Shown piece after piece: positions 24,873-34,628 of a DNA stretch of 64,000 nucleotides. The number at the start of each line of letters is the position of its first letter. Within the stretch, counting starts at the first letter, position 1. A program made the position numbers and the translations under genes. The notes beneath the pieces were generated by a model. That model made no database searches. It saw nothing but the letters and a program-made list of their open reading frames with translations, and was not told the origin of the DNA. The DNA is from Acidiphilium rubrum (GTDB taxonomy: Bacteria; Pseudomonadota; Alphaproteobacteria; Acetobacterales; Acetobacteraceae), in NCBI RefSeq assembly GCF_900156265.1, contig NZ_FTNE01000008.1, positions 1 to 64,000 on the forward strand, written 5' to 3'.

Positions 24873-26069
24873 TCAGACGCGCTCGATCAGCACGGCGATG
24901 CCCTGGCCGACGCCGATGCACATGGTCGCGATCGCGCGCCTGCCGCCCTGCGCCTCCAGCGCCCGCAGCGCGGTGCCGGCGATCCGCGCGCCGGATGCGC
25001 CGAGCGGATGGCCGAGCGCGATGGCGCCGCCATGCGGGTTGACCCGTGCATCGTCATCGGCGAGGCCGAGTTGGCGCGTCACCGCGAGCGCCTGGCTGGC
25101 GAAGGCCTCGTTCAATTCGATGATATCGATATCGCTGATAGCGAGCCCGGTGCGCGCCAGCAGTTTTTCGGTGGCCGGGGCCGGGCCGATACCCATGATG
25201 CGGGGCGCGACGCCGGCGGTGGTCATCGCGATGATGCGACCGCGCGGCGTCAGGCCGTGGGTGTGCGCCGCCGCCTCGCTGGCAATGATCAGCGCCGCCG
25301 CGCCATCGTTCACGCCCGACGCATTGCCAGCGGTAACGGTGCCCGGCGTGCGGAACGGGGTTTTCAGAGCGGCGAGACCTTCGAGCGTGGTGTCCGGCCG
25401 TGGGTGTTCATCCGTGCCGAACAGTGTTTCGCCCTTGCGTGATTTCAGCGTGACGGGGGTGATTTCGCCCGCCAGAAATTCCGCCGCCGCCGCGCATTTC
25501 CGCTGGCTGCGATAGGCGAACAAATCCTGATCCGCCCGGCTGACCGCGAAATCCGCCGCGACGTTCTCGCCGGTTTCCGGCATCGGCTCGACGCCGTATT
25601 GCGCGCGCAAGCCAGGGTTGGGGAAGCGCCAGCCGATCGTGGTGTCGAATATCTCGGCGGTGCGGCCGAACGCTTCGCTGCTCTTGGCCATCACGAAGGG
25701 CGCGCGGGTCATGTTTTCAACACCACCGGCGATGATCAGATCGGCCTCGCCGGCGCGGATCGCGCGGGCGGCGGTACCGACCGCATCGAGCCCAGAGCCG
25801 CACAGCCGGTTGATCGTGGCACCGGGCACCGCGATCGGCAGGCCGGCCAGCAGCAGCGCCATGCGCGCGACGTTTCGGTTATCCTCGCCCGCCTGATTGG
25901 CGCAGCCGAGCAAGACCTCGTCGATCCGCCGCGGGTCGATCCGCGGGTTGCGGGCCAGCAGCCCGCGCAGCGGCACGGCCGCCAGATCATCGGCCCGCAC
26001 ACCGGACAACGCGCCGCCATAGCGGCCGAACGGGGTGCGGATATAATCGCAGATGAAGGCTTCAGGCAT
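24873..26069 (-). CDS. pcaF: Thiolase, 3-oxoadipyl-CoA/acetyl-CoA acyltransferase type
   Basis: 398 residues with the full thiolase set: nucleophilic cysteine C90 in NRLCGSGLDAVG, NASGVNDGAAALI, IELNEAFASQ, the histidine in NPHGGAIALGHPLGASGAR, and the second cysteine in TMCIGVGQG. RNVARMALLLAGLP and DEHPRPDTTLEGLAALK resemble PcaF of the beta-ketoadipate pathway, which cleaves 3-oxoadipyl-CoA to succinyl-CoA and acetyl-CoA. Neighbouring CoA-transferase genes support that role. A general acetoacetyl-CoA thiolase is the main alternative. Confidence 0.85.
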   Translation of the reverse strand: MPEAFICDYIRTPFGRYGGALSGVRADDLAAVPLRGLLARNPRIDPRRIDEVLLGCANQAGEDNRNVARMALLLAGLPIAVPGATINRLCGSGLDAVGTAARAIRAGEADLIIAGGVENMTRAPFVMAKSSEAFGRTAEIFDTTIGWRFPNPGLRAQYGVEPMPETGENVAADFAVSRADQDLFAYRSQRKCAAAAEFLAGEITPVTLKSRKGETLFGTDEHPRPDTTLEGLAALKTPFRTPGTVTAGNASGVNDGAAALIIASEAAAHTHGLTPRGRIIAMTTAGVAPRIMGIGPAPATEKLLARTGLAISDIDIIELNEAFASQALAVTRQLGLADDDARVNPHGGAIALGHPLGASGARIAGTALRALEAQGGRRAIATMCIGVGQGIAVLIERV

Positions 26070-26203
26070 CGCTGGCCACTCCCGGAAAACCGCTTTTTGC
26101 GGGGCTGGCGCGCCGATGTCCAGACGCCCGCACCAGCCATGCGGTTCACGCCCGCGCCGATTTGCTATAAGCGCGCGGCCATCACCCTGACCACCGAGGA
26201 CGC

Positions 26204-27829
26204 ATGATACGCCTGGATAGCATCAGCAAGCAGAACGGCCAGCGCCTGGTCTTCATCGAGGCGTCGGCCGCACTCCAACGCGGCGAGAAGATCGGGCTGG
26301 TCGGGCCGAACGGCGCGGGCAAGACCACGCTGTTCCGCATGATCACCGGACAGGAGGAGCCCGATGAAGGGCAGATCCTGGTCGATCGGGGCGTCAGCAT
26401 CGGCCTGTTCAGCCAGGATGTCGGCGAGATGGCTGGGCGCAGCGCGGTGGCCGAGGTGATGGACGGCGCGGGTGCGGTCAGCGAAGTGGCTGCCGAATTG
26501 GCGACGCTGGAAACCGCGATGGCGGACCCGGATCAGGCGGACCGGCTGGACGCCATCATCGAGCGGTTCGGCGATGTGCAGGCCCGCTTCGAGGAATTGG
26601 GAGGCTATGCGCTCGATGGCCGCGCGCGTGAAGTGCTGGACGGGCTGGGGTTCAGCCAGGAAATGATGGAGGGCGATGTCGGCAAGCTCTCGGGCGGCTG
26701 GAAGATGCGCGTCGCCCTCGCGCGGATCTTGCTGATGCGCCCGGATGTGATGCTGCTTGATGAGCCGAGCAACCATCTGGACCTCGAAAGCCTGATCTGG
26801 CTGGAGCAGTTTCTCGCAGGCTACGACGGCGCGCTGCTCATGACATCGCATGATCGCGAATTCATGAACCGCGTGATCAACAAGGTGATCGAGATCGATG
26901 GCGGCAGCCTGACCGAGTTTTCCGGCGATTACGGATTCTACGAGCAGCAGCGCGCCTTGAACGAAAAACAGCAGCAGGCGCAGTTCGACCGCCAGAAGGC
27001 GATGTTGGCGAAGGAAATCAGTTTCATCGAGCGGTTCAAGGCGCGTGCCTCGCATGCCGCCCAGGTGCAGAGCCGGGTGAAAAAACTCGAAAAGATCGAC
27101 CGCGTCGAGCCGCCGAAGCGCCGGCAGACGGTGGTGTTCGAGTTCCCGCAGGCGCCGCGCTCGGGCGATACCGTGGCCGCGCTACGCGGCGTGCACAAGC
27201 GCTACGGCAGCCGGGTCATCTACGACGGGCTGGATTTGCTGGTGCGCCGGCGCGAGCGGTGCTGCGTGCTCGGCGTGAACGGCGCGGGCAAATCGACTTT
27301 GCTGAAACTGGTGACCGGCACCACCGAACCCGATGAAGGATCGGTCACGCTCGGCGGTTCGGTCAAGCTCGGCTATTTCGCCCAGCACGCGATGGACATG
27401 CTCGATGGCGACCGCAGCGTGTTCGAAACGCTCGATCGCGCGTTTCCCCAGGCCAACCAGGGCGCGCTGCGCACGCTGGCCGGCGCGTTCGGGTTTTCGG
27501 GCGACGAGATCGACAAACCCTGCCGCGTGCTGTCCGGCGGCGAAAAGGCACGGCTGGTGATGGCGCTGATGCTGTATGATCCGCCGAATTTCCTGGTGCT
27601 CGACGAGCCGACCAATCATCTGGACATTGCGACCAAGGAAATGTTGATCGCGGCGCTCGCGCAATACGAGGGCACGATGCTGTTCGTCTCGCACGATCGG
27701 CATTTTCTGGCCGCGCTGTCGAACCGGGTGCTCGAACTGACGCCGGATGGGATTCACCAATACGGCGGCGGCTACACCGAATATGTCGCACGGACCGGGC
27801 ACGAGGCCCCGGGATTGCACGCAGGATGA
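26204..27829 (+). CDS. ABC-F family ATPase
   Basis: 541 residues with two ATP-binding cassettes and no membrane segments. The first has GPNGAGKTTLF, LSGGWKMRVALARILLMRPD and LLDEPSNHLD. The second has GVNGAGKSTLL, LSGGEKARLVMALML and LVLDEPTNHLD. Between them is the interdomain linker rich in charged residues (EQQRALNEKQQQAQFDRQKA). ABC-F proteins act on the ribosome as translation factors; the Uup and YheS (EttA-like) branches are candidates, and the short C terminus argues against Uup. GAGGA precedes the start. Its stop overlaps the bciA start by 4 bases. Confidence 0.9.
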   Translation: MIRLDSISKQNGQRLVFIEASAALQRGEKIGLVGPNGAGKTTLFRMITGQEEPDEGQILVDRGVSIGLFSQDVGEMAGRSAVAEVMDGAGAVSEVAAELATLETAMADPDQADRLDAIIERFGDVQARFEELGGYALDGRAREVLDGLGFSQEMMEGDVGKLSGGWKMRVALARILLMRPDVMLLDEPSNHLDLESLIWLEQFLAGYDGALLMTSHDREFMNRVINKVIEIDGGSLTEFSGDYGFYEQQRALNEKQQQAQFDRQKAMLAKEISFIERFKARASHAAQVQSRVKKLEKIDRVEPPKRRQTVVFEFPQAPRSGDTVAALRGVHKRYGSRVIYDGLDLLVRRRERCCVLGVNGAGKSTLLKLVTGTTEPDEGSVTLGGSVKLGYFAQHAMDMLDGDRSVFETLDRAFPQANQGALRTLAGAFGFSGDEIDKPCRVLSGGEKARLVMALMLYDPPNFLVLDEPTNHLDIATKEMLIAALAQYEGTMLFVSHDRHFLAALSNRVLELTPDGIHQYGGGYTEYVARTGHEAPGLHAG

Positions 27830-28821
27830 GCGCGCCAGCGCGACACCCGACCAGCGCGCCCGCGCGACGCAGGATCGTGCTGCTCGGCGCGACCGGCACG
27901 ATCGGCCGCGCGACGCTGCGCGCCCTCGTCTCGCGCGGTGATGAAGTCGTGTGTTTTGTCCGCGCAGGGGCGGATGTCACGCCGCTGCACAGTGCGACGA
28001 TTCGCACCGTCGATGTCTCCGATGCAAGCGCCCTCGCGCGCGGCGGGTTTTGCGGCGAGCGGTTCGATGCCGTGATATCGTGCATGGCATCGCGCACCGG
28101 CGCGCCGCGCGATGCCTGGGCGATCGATCATCGCGCCCATCTCGCCGTGCTCGCGGCGGCCAAGGCGGCGGGCGTCGGTCAGTTCGTGCTGCTGTCGGCA
28201 ATCTGCGTGCAAAAGCCGCTGCTCGCGTTCCAGCACGCCAAGCTCGCCTTCGAGCAGGCGCTGGTGGAGTCGGGCCTGACCTATTCGATCGTGCGGCCGA
28301 CCGCTTTTTTCAAATCATTGTCCGGGCAGATCGCGCGGGTGCGCCGGGGCAAGGCGTTCCTGCTGTTCGGCGATGGCAGGCTCACCGCGTGCAAGCCGAT
28401 CAGCGATGGCGATCTCGCGACCTATCTGGTCGATTGCCTGTACGACGAGGCGCGCTGGAACCGCGTTCTGCCGATCGGCGGCCCCGGTGCCGCGATCACG
28501 CCGCGCGAGCAGGGCGAATTCCTGTTCGCGCGGCTGCGCCAGGCGCCACGCTTCCGTCAGGTGCCGGTGGGCTTGCTCGATGGCATCATCGGCGTCCTCG
28601 GCACCGCCGGATTGGTCGTGCCCGCGCTAGCGGCCAAGGCCGAACTCGCGCGGATCGGCCGCTATTACGCCACGGAATCGATGCTGGTGCTCGACCCCGC
28701 GACCGGACGTTACGATGCGCAGGCAACCCCCTCGACCGGGAGCGAAAGATTGTTCGATTACTACGATCAGGTCCTCGGCGGCGCGCCCGTGGCGGCGCTG
28801 GGGGATCATGCCGTGTTCTGA
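27826..28821 (+). CDS. bciA: Divinyl (proto)chlorophyllide 8-vinyl-reductase (BciA type)
   Basis: 331 residues. It is an atypical SDR with a NAD(P) loop IVLLGATGTIGRATLRALVS, followed by SCMASRTGAPRDAWAIDHRA, LLSAICVQKPLLAFQHAKLA, YSIVRPTAFFKSLSGQIARV and FGDGRLTACKPISD, a run characteristic of BciA. The enzyme reduces the 8-vinyl group of divinyl chlorophyllide in (bacterio)chlorophyll synthesis. Its presence suggests an anoxygenic phototroph, consistent with Acidiphilium. It is translationally coupled (ATGA) to the ABC-F gene and has no other photosynthesis gene nearby. After the stop comes a hairpin repeat. Confidence 0.9.
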   Translation: MSAPARHPTSAPARRRIVLLGATGTIGRATLRALVSRGDEVVCFVRAGADVTPLHSATIRTVDVSDASALARGGFCGERFDAVISCMASRTGAPRDAWAIDHRAHLAVLAAAKAAGVGQFVLLSAICVQKPLLAFQHAKLAFEQALVESGLTYSIVRPTAFFKSLSGQIARVRRGKAFLLFGDGRLTACKPISDGDLATYLVDCLYDEARWNRVLPIGGPGAAITPREQGEFLFARLRQAPRFRQVPVGLLDGIIGVLGTAGLVVPALAAKAELARIGRYYATESMLVLDPATGRYDAQATPSTGSERLFDYYDQVLGGAPVAALGDHAVF

Positions 28822-28840
28822 AGTGGCTGCAAGAAGAGGC

Positions 28841-28874
28841 CTGCTTTTTTGTAAAAAAGCAGCAAAAAACTTTT
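28841..28874 (+). repeat. A/T-tract hairpin repeat, copy 1
   Basis: A perfect 10-base stem CTGCTTTTTT / AAAAAAGCAG with a GT loop (28841-28862) is followed by CAAAAAACTTTT. Two more copies lie at 56386-56428 and 56475-56510, where the stem reads CTTCTTTTTT / AAAAAAGAAG. The G-C to T-A change in both arms keeps the pairing, so the stem itself is conserved. It lies just downstream of bciA and may end or stabilise that transcript. Confidence 0.65.
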
Positions 28875-29071
28875 GGGAATTTGGTGCGGTGGCGGTTTGA
28901 CCGGTACGGATCACCGCAGGAATTATGCTTGACGGCGACTGCGGTCTGCCCCTAGTCTGACCGCTCAGGCAATAGAGCCTGTTTGAAATTTGGCAGACCA
29001 GCCCTCGTTCTAGCGCATCACGCGCCGGACCGGGGGTTTTTTGTTTGCCGCATCGGGATCGGATCACGCGC

Positions 29072-30592
29072 TTGGCCACACTGAAACTGCCCTCGATCAA
29101 CCAGTTGCACGAAGTCGCCGCCGAACTGGGCATGACCATGACCGATGGCGACATGGCACAGCATCGCGCCGCGCTCGAAAGCGGGTTCGCCGCCTATAAC
29201 CTGATCGATCAACTGCCGGATGAACTGCCATCAGTCCGCTACGCCCGCACACCGGGATACCGGCCCACCGCCGCCGATAACAAATATGGCGCATGGTACG
29301 TCAAGACCACGATCGAAGGTGCGCCGAGCGGCAAGCTCAAGGGCAAGGCGGTCGCGATCAAGGACAACATTATGGTCGCCGGCGTGCCGATGATGAACGG
29401 ATCATCCACACTCGAAGGCTATGTGCCCGATGTCGATGCGACGGTGGTGACCCGCATTCTCGATGCCGGCGGCACCATCGTCGGCAAAACGGTCTGTGAG
29501 CAATTCTGTTTTTCGGGTGGCTCGCACACCGCGAGTTCCGGCCTGGTGCATAATCCACACAAAATGGGCTACGCGGCCGGCGGGTCGAGTTCGGGCAGCG
29601 CCGTTGTCGTTACGACCGGCGAAGTCGCGATGGCGCTGGGTGGCGATCAGGGCGGCTCGATCCGCATGCCGGCAGGCTGGTGCGGCATCTACGGCATGAA
29701 GCCCACCCACGGCCTGGTGCCCTATACCGGCATCATGCCGATCGAGACGACGCTCGATCACACCGGGCCGATGACCAACACGGTCGAGGACAACGCCCTG
29801 CTGCTCGAAGTGCTGGCCGGGCCGGATGGGCTCGATCCGCGCCAGTATGGCGGCATGAGCAAACCCTATCGCGACGCGATCGGCAAAGGCGCCGCGGGAT
29901 TGCGGATCGCCGTGGTCGACGAAGGGTTCTGTCACCCGAATTCATCGGCGGCGAGCGATGCGATCGTGCACGAAGCGGCCGAGCGGTTTCGCGGTCTCGG
30001 CGCGGTGGTGGAGCGCGTCTCGATCCCGACGCACAGCCTCGGCATGGCGATCTGGCTGCCGATCGGCGCGGAAGGTGCGACGATGCAGATGATGCTCGGC
30101 AACGGGTTCGGGTTCAATTGGCAGGGGCTCTATGTCAATTCGCTGCTCGATGCCCATAGCAACTGGCGTGGCCGCGCCGACGAACTCTCCGAGACACTGA
30201 AAAACACCATGCTGCTGGGTCATTACATGGTCACCCGGCATCGCGGTCATTATTACGCAAAAGCACAGAATCTGGTGCGTCGCCTGCGCGCCGGCTACGA
30301 TGCGGTGCTCGCCGACTACGACCTGCTGCTGATGCCCACCCTGCCGATGCCGGCCACCAAACTGCCCGCCGCGGATGCGCCGATCAGCGAGATTCTACAG
30401 CGCGGCTTTGAAATGCTCACCAACACCGCGCCGTTCGACTGCACCCACCATCCGGCGATGACGATACCCTGTGGCATGGTCGATGGCCTGCCGATCGGCG
30501 CCATGCTGGTGGGCCGAATGTATGACGAAGAAACCATCTACCAGGCCGCCGGGGCGTTTGAGGCCGGGGTCGACTGGAAAGGTCTGACGTGA
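29072..30592 (+). CDS. Amidase (amidase signature family)
   Basis: About 506 residues with a TTG start at 29072; another TTG at 29045 is possible, and the first ATG would cut off conserved text (LKLPSINQLHEVAAELG). The Ser-cisSer-Lys triad is visible: lysine in VAIKDNIM, GGSSSGSAVVV, and the nucleophile region GGDQGGSIRMPAGWCGIYG. The overall pattern matches aliphatic/aryl-amide amidases of the nitrile-hydratase-associated type. It hydrolyses amides to acid and ammonia. It directly precedes a urea/short-chain-amide ABC transporter, so imported amides are the likely substrates. Confidence 0.87.
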   Translation: MATLKLPSINQLHEVAAELGMTMTDGDMAQHRAALESGFAAYNLIDQLPDELPSVRYARTPGYRPTAADNKYGAWYVKTTIEGAPSGKLKGKAVAIKDNIMVAGVPMMNGSSTLEGYVPDVDATVVTRILDAGGTIVGKTVCEQFCFSGGSHTASSGLVHNPHKMGYAAGGSSSGSAVVVTTGEVAMALGGDQGGSIRMPAGWCGIYGMKPTHGLVPYTGIMPIETTLDHTGPMTNTVEDNALLLEVLAGPDGLDPRQYGGMSKPYRDAIGKGAAGLRIAVVDEGFCHPNSSAASDAIVHEAAERFRGLGAVVERVSIPTHSLGMAIWLPIGAEGATMQMMLGNGFGFNWQGLYVNSLLDAHSNWRGRADELSETLKNTMLLGHYMVTRHRGHYYAKAQNLVRRLRAGYDAVLADYDLLLMPTLPMPATKLPAADAPISEILQRGFEMLTNTAPFDCTHHPAMTIPCGMVDGLPIGAMLVGRMYDEETIYQAAGAFEAGVDWKGLT

Positions 30593-30765
30593 TCTCGATA
30601 CGATATCATAATTACTGAAAATCACCGCTCGGACGGCTCGATAGGCAATTCAACGTATCGCGCGCCACGCCATCCCGCCTCTATCTGCGCGGAGCGACAC
30701 GATACTGACCGCATTCGATCGTTCATCACGGCTCGCGACTTCATTCGGATATTCAGGAGACAAAA

Positions 30766-32001
30766 ATGGTTCTGACTCGCCGCGCAATTCTCAAATCCAG
30801 CGCAGCCGTGCCGCTCGCGGCACCGTTCATCGGCAGTGCAATGGCGGCCGCACCGATCAAGGTCGGCTCGCTGGTCGATCTGTCCGGCCCTCTCGGCACC
30901 ACCGGACAGCCGATGCTGGACGCACTGAAAATCGCGGTCGAGGCGCACAACAAGGCGGGCGGCCTCCTCGGCCGGCAGATCGATCTGATCAACTACGACA
31001 CGCAATCCTCGATCCAGCTCTATTCGCAATATGCCCAGGCGCTCGCTTTGAAAGATCGCGTCGATGTCGTGCTCGGCGGCATCACGTCGGCCTCACGCGA
31101 GGCGATTCGCCCGGTGTTCGATCGATACAAGGTGCTCTATTTCTACAACACGTTCTACGAAGGCGGCGTGTGCGACCGCGACATTTTCTGCACCGGTACC
31201 ACACCGGCGCAGACCGTGCAGAAACTGGTGTCCTACGCCACGAAAACCTGGGGCAAGAAAGTCTATATCATCGCGGCCGATTATAATTACGGTCATATCA
31301 CCGCGAAATGGATGACCAAATACACCCAAGATGACGGCGGCACGGTCATGGCGACCGAGTTCTTCCCGCTCGATGTCACCAATTTCAATGCAACGATCAG
31401 CAAGATCCAGAGCGAAAAGCCCGACCTCATCCTGTCGGCGCTGGTGGGTTCGAACCATACCGCCTTCTATCGCCAGTGGGGCGCGGCCGGCATGAGCGGC
31501 AAGATCCCGATTGCGTCCACCACGTTTGGGATCGTCAACGAAATGGCGACGCTTCAGGCCAAGGAGAGCAACGGCATCATCACAGCGTTCGGCTATTACC
31601 AGGAGTTGCAGACACCGGCGAGCGTTGCGTTCGTCGATGCAATCCACAAACAATTCGGCGCCGGCGTTCCCTACATCGGCGAACCCGCAGCCTGCACCTA
31701 TGAGGCATTCAACCTCTGGGCCGAAGCGGTCAAGAAATCCGGCACGGTCACCCGGATGCCGGTGATCAAGGCGCTCGATTCCGGCCTGAGTTTCGATGGT
31801 CCGACCGGCAAGGTCACGATCGATCCGGCGACCCAGCATTGCATCCGCAATGTCTATCTCGCCAAGGCGGTCGACAAGAAATGGGATGTGTTCAAGACTT
31901 TCCCGAATCAGACGCCGAGCGACACAGCCTCGGTCTGCAATCTGATCAAACATCCCAATATCGACAAGCAATTCGTGATTGATGTCAAGACCAAAGCCTA
32001 G
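30766..32001 (+). CDS. urtA: Urea/short-chain amide ABC transporter, substrate-binding protein
   Basis: 411 residues. A Tat-like signal starts TRRAILKSS and is followed by a hydrophobic stretch ending SAMAA, so the mature protein is periplasmic. The body is a type I periplasmic-binding fold of the UrtA/FmdD group: IKVGSLVDLSGPLGTTG, DVVLGGITSASREAIRPV, YYNTFYEGG-like text near residue 125, and FGYYQELQTPASVAFV. These receptors bind urea or short amides. The amidase upstream makes amides more likely than urea, and no urease is present. First of five transporter genes. Confidence 0.87.
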   Translation: MVLTRRAILKSSAAVPLAAPFIGSAMAAAPIKVGSLVDLSGPLGTTGQPMLDALKIAVEAHNKAGGLLGRQIDLINYDTQSSIQLYSQYAQALALKDRVDVVLGGITSASREAIRPVFDRYKVLYFYNTFYEGGVCDRDIFCTGTTPAQTVQKLVSYATKTWGKKVYIIAADYNYGHITAKWMTKYTQDDGGTVMATEFFPLDVTNFNATISKIQSEKPDLILSALVGSNHTAFYRQWGAAGMSGKIPIASTTFGIVNEMATLQAKESNGIITAFGYYQELQTPASVAFVDAIHKQFGAGVPYIGEPAACTYEAFNLWAEAVKKSGTVTRMPVIKALDSGLSFDGPTGKVTIDPATQHCIRNVYLAKAVDKKWDVFKTFPNQTPSDTASVCNLIKHPNIDKQFVIDVKTKA

Positions 32002-32011
32002 GGACAAGCAC

Positions 32012-32878
32012 ATGGCGTTGCTCGGTCTTATCCTGTTCAACATCATCAACGGCATCGCTGTTCTCGTGCTGATCAGTATCGGGCTCGCCGTGATTTACGG
32101 CATGATGCGGATCATCAATCTCGCACACGGCGAATTCCTGATGCTCGGCGCCTACGCGACGGTGCTGAGCACCAATGCCGGCGTCAATCTATGGGTGTCG
32201 ATTCTCATCGTCTCGCCCATCGTGGTCGGGCTGTTCGGCCTGCTGGTCGAACGCTGCATCATCCGGTTCCTGTACGGCAGGCTGATCGACACGATGCTGG
32301 CAACCTGGGGCCTCAGCCTGTTCATGATCGGCGGCATCACCACGCTGTTCGGCACCACGGTCGAGGGGGTTTCGGCACCGCTCGGTGCCTTCAACATCGG
32401 GCCGTATCACGCAAGCCTCTACAGCGTGTTCAGCATCGCGGTCGCCGCCGCCATGCTGGGCGGCGTTTGGAGCGTGCTGCGCTTTACCAAATTCGGCCTG
32501 ATCGTGCGGGCAACCATGCAGAACCCGCCAATGGCCGCCGCGCTGGGCGTCGCACCTAACCGCATCTACATGCTCACCTTCGCGCTCGGCGCGGCGCTCA
32601 CCGGGCTCGCCGGCGGCGTGCTGGCACCGGTCGCGGGCGTCGCACCCGGCATGGGGGCGGCCTATATCGCCAAGGCGTTCATCACCGTGATCGGCGGTGG
32701 TGCCGCAATCGTCACAGGCAGCGGCCTGGCCTCGGCCCTGTTCGGCACGATCGACCAGATCGTTACATTCCAGACCACGCCGGTGATCGGTCAGGTCGCG
32801 TTGCTGATCGCGGCGATCATCATGATCCGCATTCTGCCGCAAGGTATCACCGGGCGGTTCTTTCGGAGGAGCCTATGA
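32012..32878 (+). CDS. urtB: Urea/short-chain amide ABC transporter, permease 1
   Basis: 288 residues from the ATG at 32012. It is a LivH-type branched-chain family permease with about eight membrane segments and the motifs GLAVIYGMMRIINLAHGEFL, FGLIVRATMQNPPMAAALGV and GAALTGLAGGVLAPVAGV. It lies 10 bases after the binding-protein stop, and its own stop overlaps the next permease start by 4 bases. With its partner it forms the channel. Confidence 0.88.
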   Translation: MALLGLILFNIINGIAVLVLISIGLAVIYGMMRIINLAHGEFLMLGAYATVLSTNAGVNLWVSILIVSPIVVGLFGLLVERCIIRFLYGRLIDTMLATWGLSLFMIGGITTLFGTTVEGVSAPLGAFNIGPYHASLYSVFSIAVAAAMLGGVWSVLRFTKFGLIVRATMQNPPMAAALGVAPNRIYMLTFALGAALTGLAGGVLAPVAGVAPGMGAAYIAKAFITVIGGGAAIVTGSGLASALFGTIDQIVTFQTTPVIGQVALLIAAIIMIRILPQGITGRFFRRSL

Positions 32879-33909
32879 GCCCGCTGTTCACCGGCCGCGC
32901 CGGGTTTGCATTGGTGATCGCGGCGGGCGTGATCGTCACGATCGCCCTGCCGCTGATCGATGGCATGTTCGGCCTGGTGCAGGCCACGGTGTTCATCGCC
33001 ATGGCCGTGCTGGCGCTCAGCCTCGGCTTCATCTGGGGCTTCGGCGGCATCATGTGTTTTGGCCAATCCGCCTTTTTCGGGCTCGGCGGCTATGCCTATG
33101 CCATTGCCGCGATCGATTTCGGCGGATCGAGCTGGGCGGTCCTGCTGGCGATTGCGGTACCGGCGGCGTTTGCCGCAATGCTCGGATATTTCATGTTCTA
33201 TGGCCGGATCAGCGATGCCTATATGGGCGTGATCACGCTGACCGTCGCGGTTATCCTGTATAACGTGATGAACTCGACCTCGGGTTCGCAATACCACATC
33301 GGCGCCGCCGAACTCGGCGGCTTCAACGGTATGCCTTCGGTGCCGCCGATCAACCTGCCGGGCGATCCTTCGGCAGCGCTGAGCCCACTCCAGTTTTTTA
33401 TCCTCAGCATGATCCTGCTGATGGCCGTGTATACCGGCTTGCGGCTGCTGCTCGCCAGCCGGTTCGGCCGGGTGCTCGTCGCCATCCGCGAAAACGAGAC
33501 CAGGGCGATGCTGCTCGGCTATGATCCACGCTTCTACAAACTCGTCGCCTTCGCCATCGGCGGCGGCATTGCCGGTCTCTCCGGTTGCCTCTTCACCAAC
33601 TGGGGCGGCTTCATCAGCCCGACCGCCTTCAGCCTCGCGCAATCGGCCCAGATCATCATATTCGTCCTGCTCGGCGGCATCGGCACATTGCTGGGGCCGA
33701 TCATGGGCGCCGTGGCGATCGAATATCTGATCACCCTCACCGGCACGCAACATCGTTTTGATGCCAATCTGATTTTGGGTGTCATTCTGCTCGGCTTCGT
33801 CTTGCTGGTGCCACAGGGGGTGGTGCCGGCCATCGCCGCGCAACTCGCGCGCGTCATTCCGGCGCGCAGGCGGGCAGGCGCATCGTCACAGACGGTGACG
33901 GCACCATGA
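32875..33909 (+). CDS. urtC: Urea/short-chain amide ABC transporter, permease 2
   Basis: 344 residues, LivM-type permease. The motifs GFIWGFGGIMCFGQSAFFGL, VLVAIRENETRAMLLGYDP and FAIGGGIAGLSGCLFTNWGG are typical, with a basic C-terminal tail. Start and stop both overlap the neighbours by 4 bases. It pairs with the upstream permease. Confidence 0.88.
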   Translation: MSPLFTGRAGFALVIAAGVIVTIALPLIDGMFGLVQATVFIAMAVLALSLGFIWGFGGIMCFGQSAFFGLGGYAYAIAAIDFGGSSWAVLLAIAVPAAFAAMLGYFMFYGRISDAYMGVITLTVAVILYNVMNSTSGSQYHIGAAELGGFNGMPSVPPINLPGDPSAALSPLQFFILSMILLMAVYTGLRLLLASRFGRVLVAIRENETRAMLLGYDPRFYKLVAFAIGGGIAGLSGCLFTNWGGFISPTAFSLAQSAQIIIFVLLGGIGTLLGPIMGAVAIEYLITLTGTQHRFDANLILGVILLGFVLLVPQGVVPAIAAQLARVIPARRRAGASSQTVTAP

Positions 33910-34628
33910 GCGGCACGGCTTTGCTGCAGGCGAGCGGCGTGAGCAAGCGGTTCGGCGGCGTCACCGCGGTCGATACCGTCGATTTCAGCCTCGCCGAGGG
34001 CGAATTGCGCTGCCTGATCGGGCCGAACGGCGCCGGCAAGAGCACGTTCTTCAAGCTACTGACCGGCCAGTTGGCCCCCAGCACGGGGACGATCAAATTC
34101 CGTGGTCACGACGTGACCCACGCAAAAACGCACGAGATCGCGCGGCTCGGCGTCGGCATCAAGACGCAGATCCCCAACGTGTTCAACGGCCTGATCGTCC
34201 GCGAAAACCTCTATGTCTCGGCCATCCGGATCAACAAGCCGGCCCGTGCGCGCGCCATCGTCGATGAGGTGCTGGCAAGATTGGCCCTGACCGACATCGC
34301 GGATCGCCTGGTCGGCGTGCTCGCCCACGGCCAGCGCCAATGGGTCGAAATCGGCGCGGTGCTCGCCCAGGAACCCGACCTCATCCTGCTCGACGAACCG
34401 GCCGCGGGCATGACGCATGAGGAAGTCGCCAGGACTGCGCAATTGATCCGCGAAATCAACCGTACCAAGGCGCTCATCGTCGTCGAGCACGACATGCAGT
34501 TCATCCGCATGATCGCCAAGCAAGTCACGGTGTTCAACCAGGGCAGAATTCTAGTGGAAGACAACGTCGAACACGTGCTGGCCAACCAGGCGGTGCGCGA
34601 TGTCTATCTCGGAAAAAGGGCAGCATGA
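33906..34628 (+). CDS. urtD: Urea/short-chain amide ABC transporter, ATPase 1
   Basis: 240 residues, LivG/UrtD-type ATPase. Walker A is GPNGAGKSTFF, the signature region reads LAHGQRQWVEIGAVLAQEPD (with AHGQ replacing LSGGQ, as is usual in UrtD), Walker B is LILLDEPAAGM, and the switch histidine is in VVEHDMQFI. It drives the two permeases together with ATPase 2, whose start overlaps by 4 bases. Confidence 0.88.
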   Translation: MSGTALLQASGVSKRFGGVTAVDTVDFSLAEGELRCLIGPNGAGKSTFFKLLTGQLAPSTGTIKFRGHDVTHAKTHEIARLGVGIKTQIPNVFNGLIVRENLYVSAIRINKPARARAIVDEVLARLALTDIADRLVGVLAHGQRQWVEIGAVLAQEPDLILLDEPAAGMTHEEVARTAQLIREINRTKALIVVEHDMQFIRMIAKQVTVFNQGRILVEDNVEHVLANQAVRDVYLGKRAA

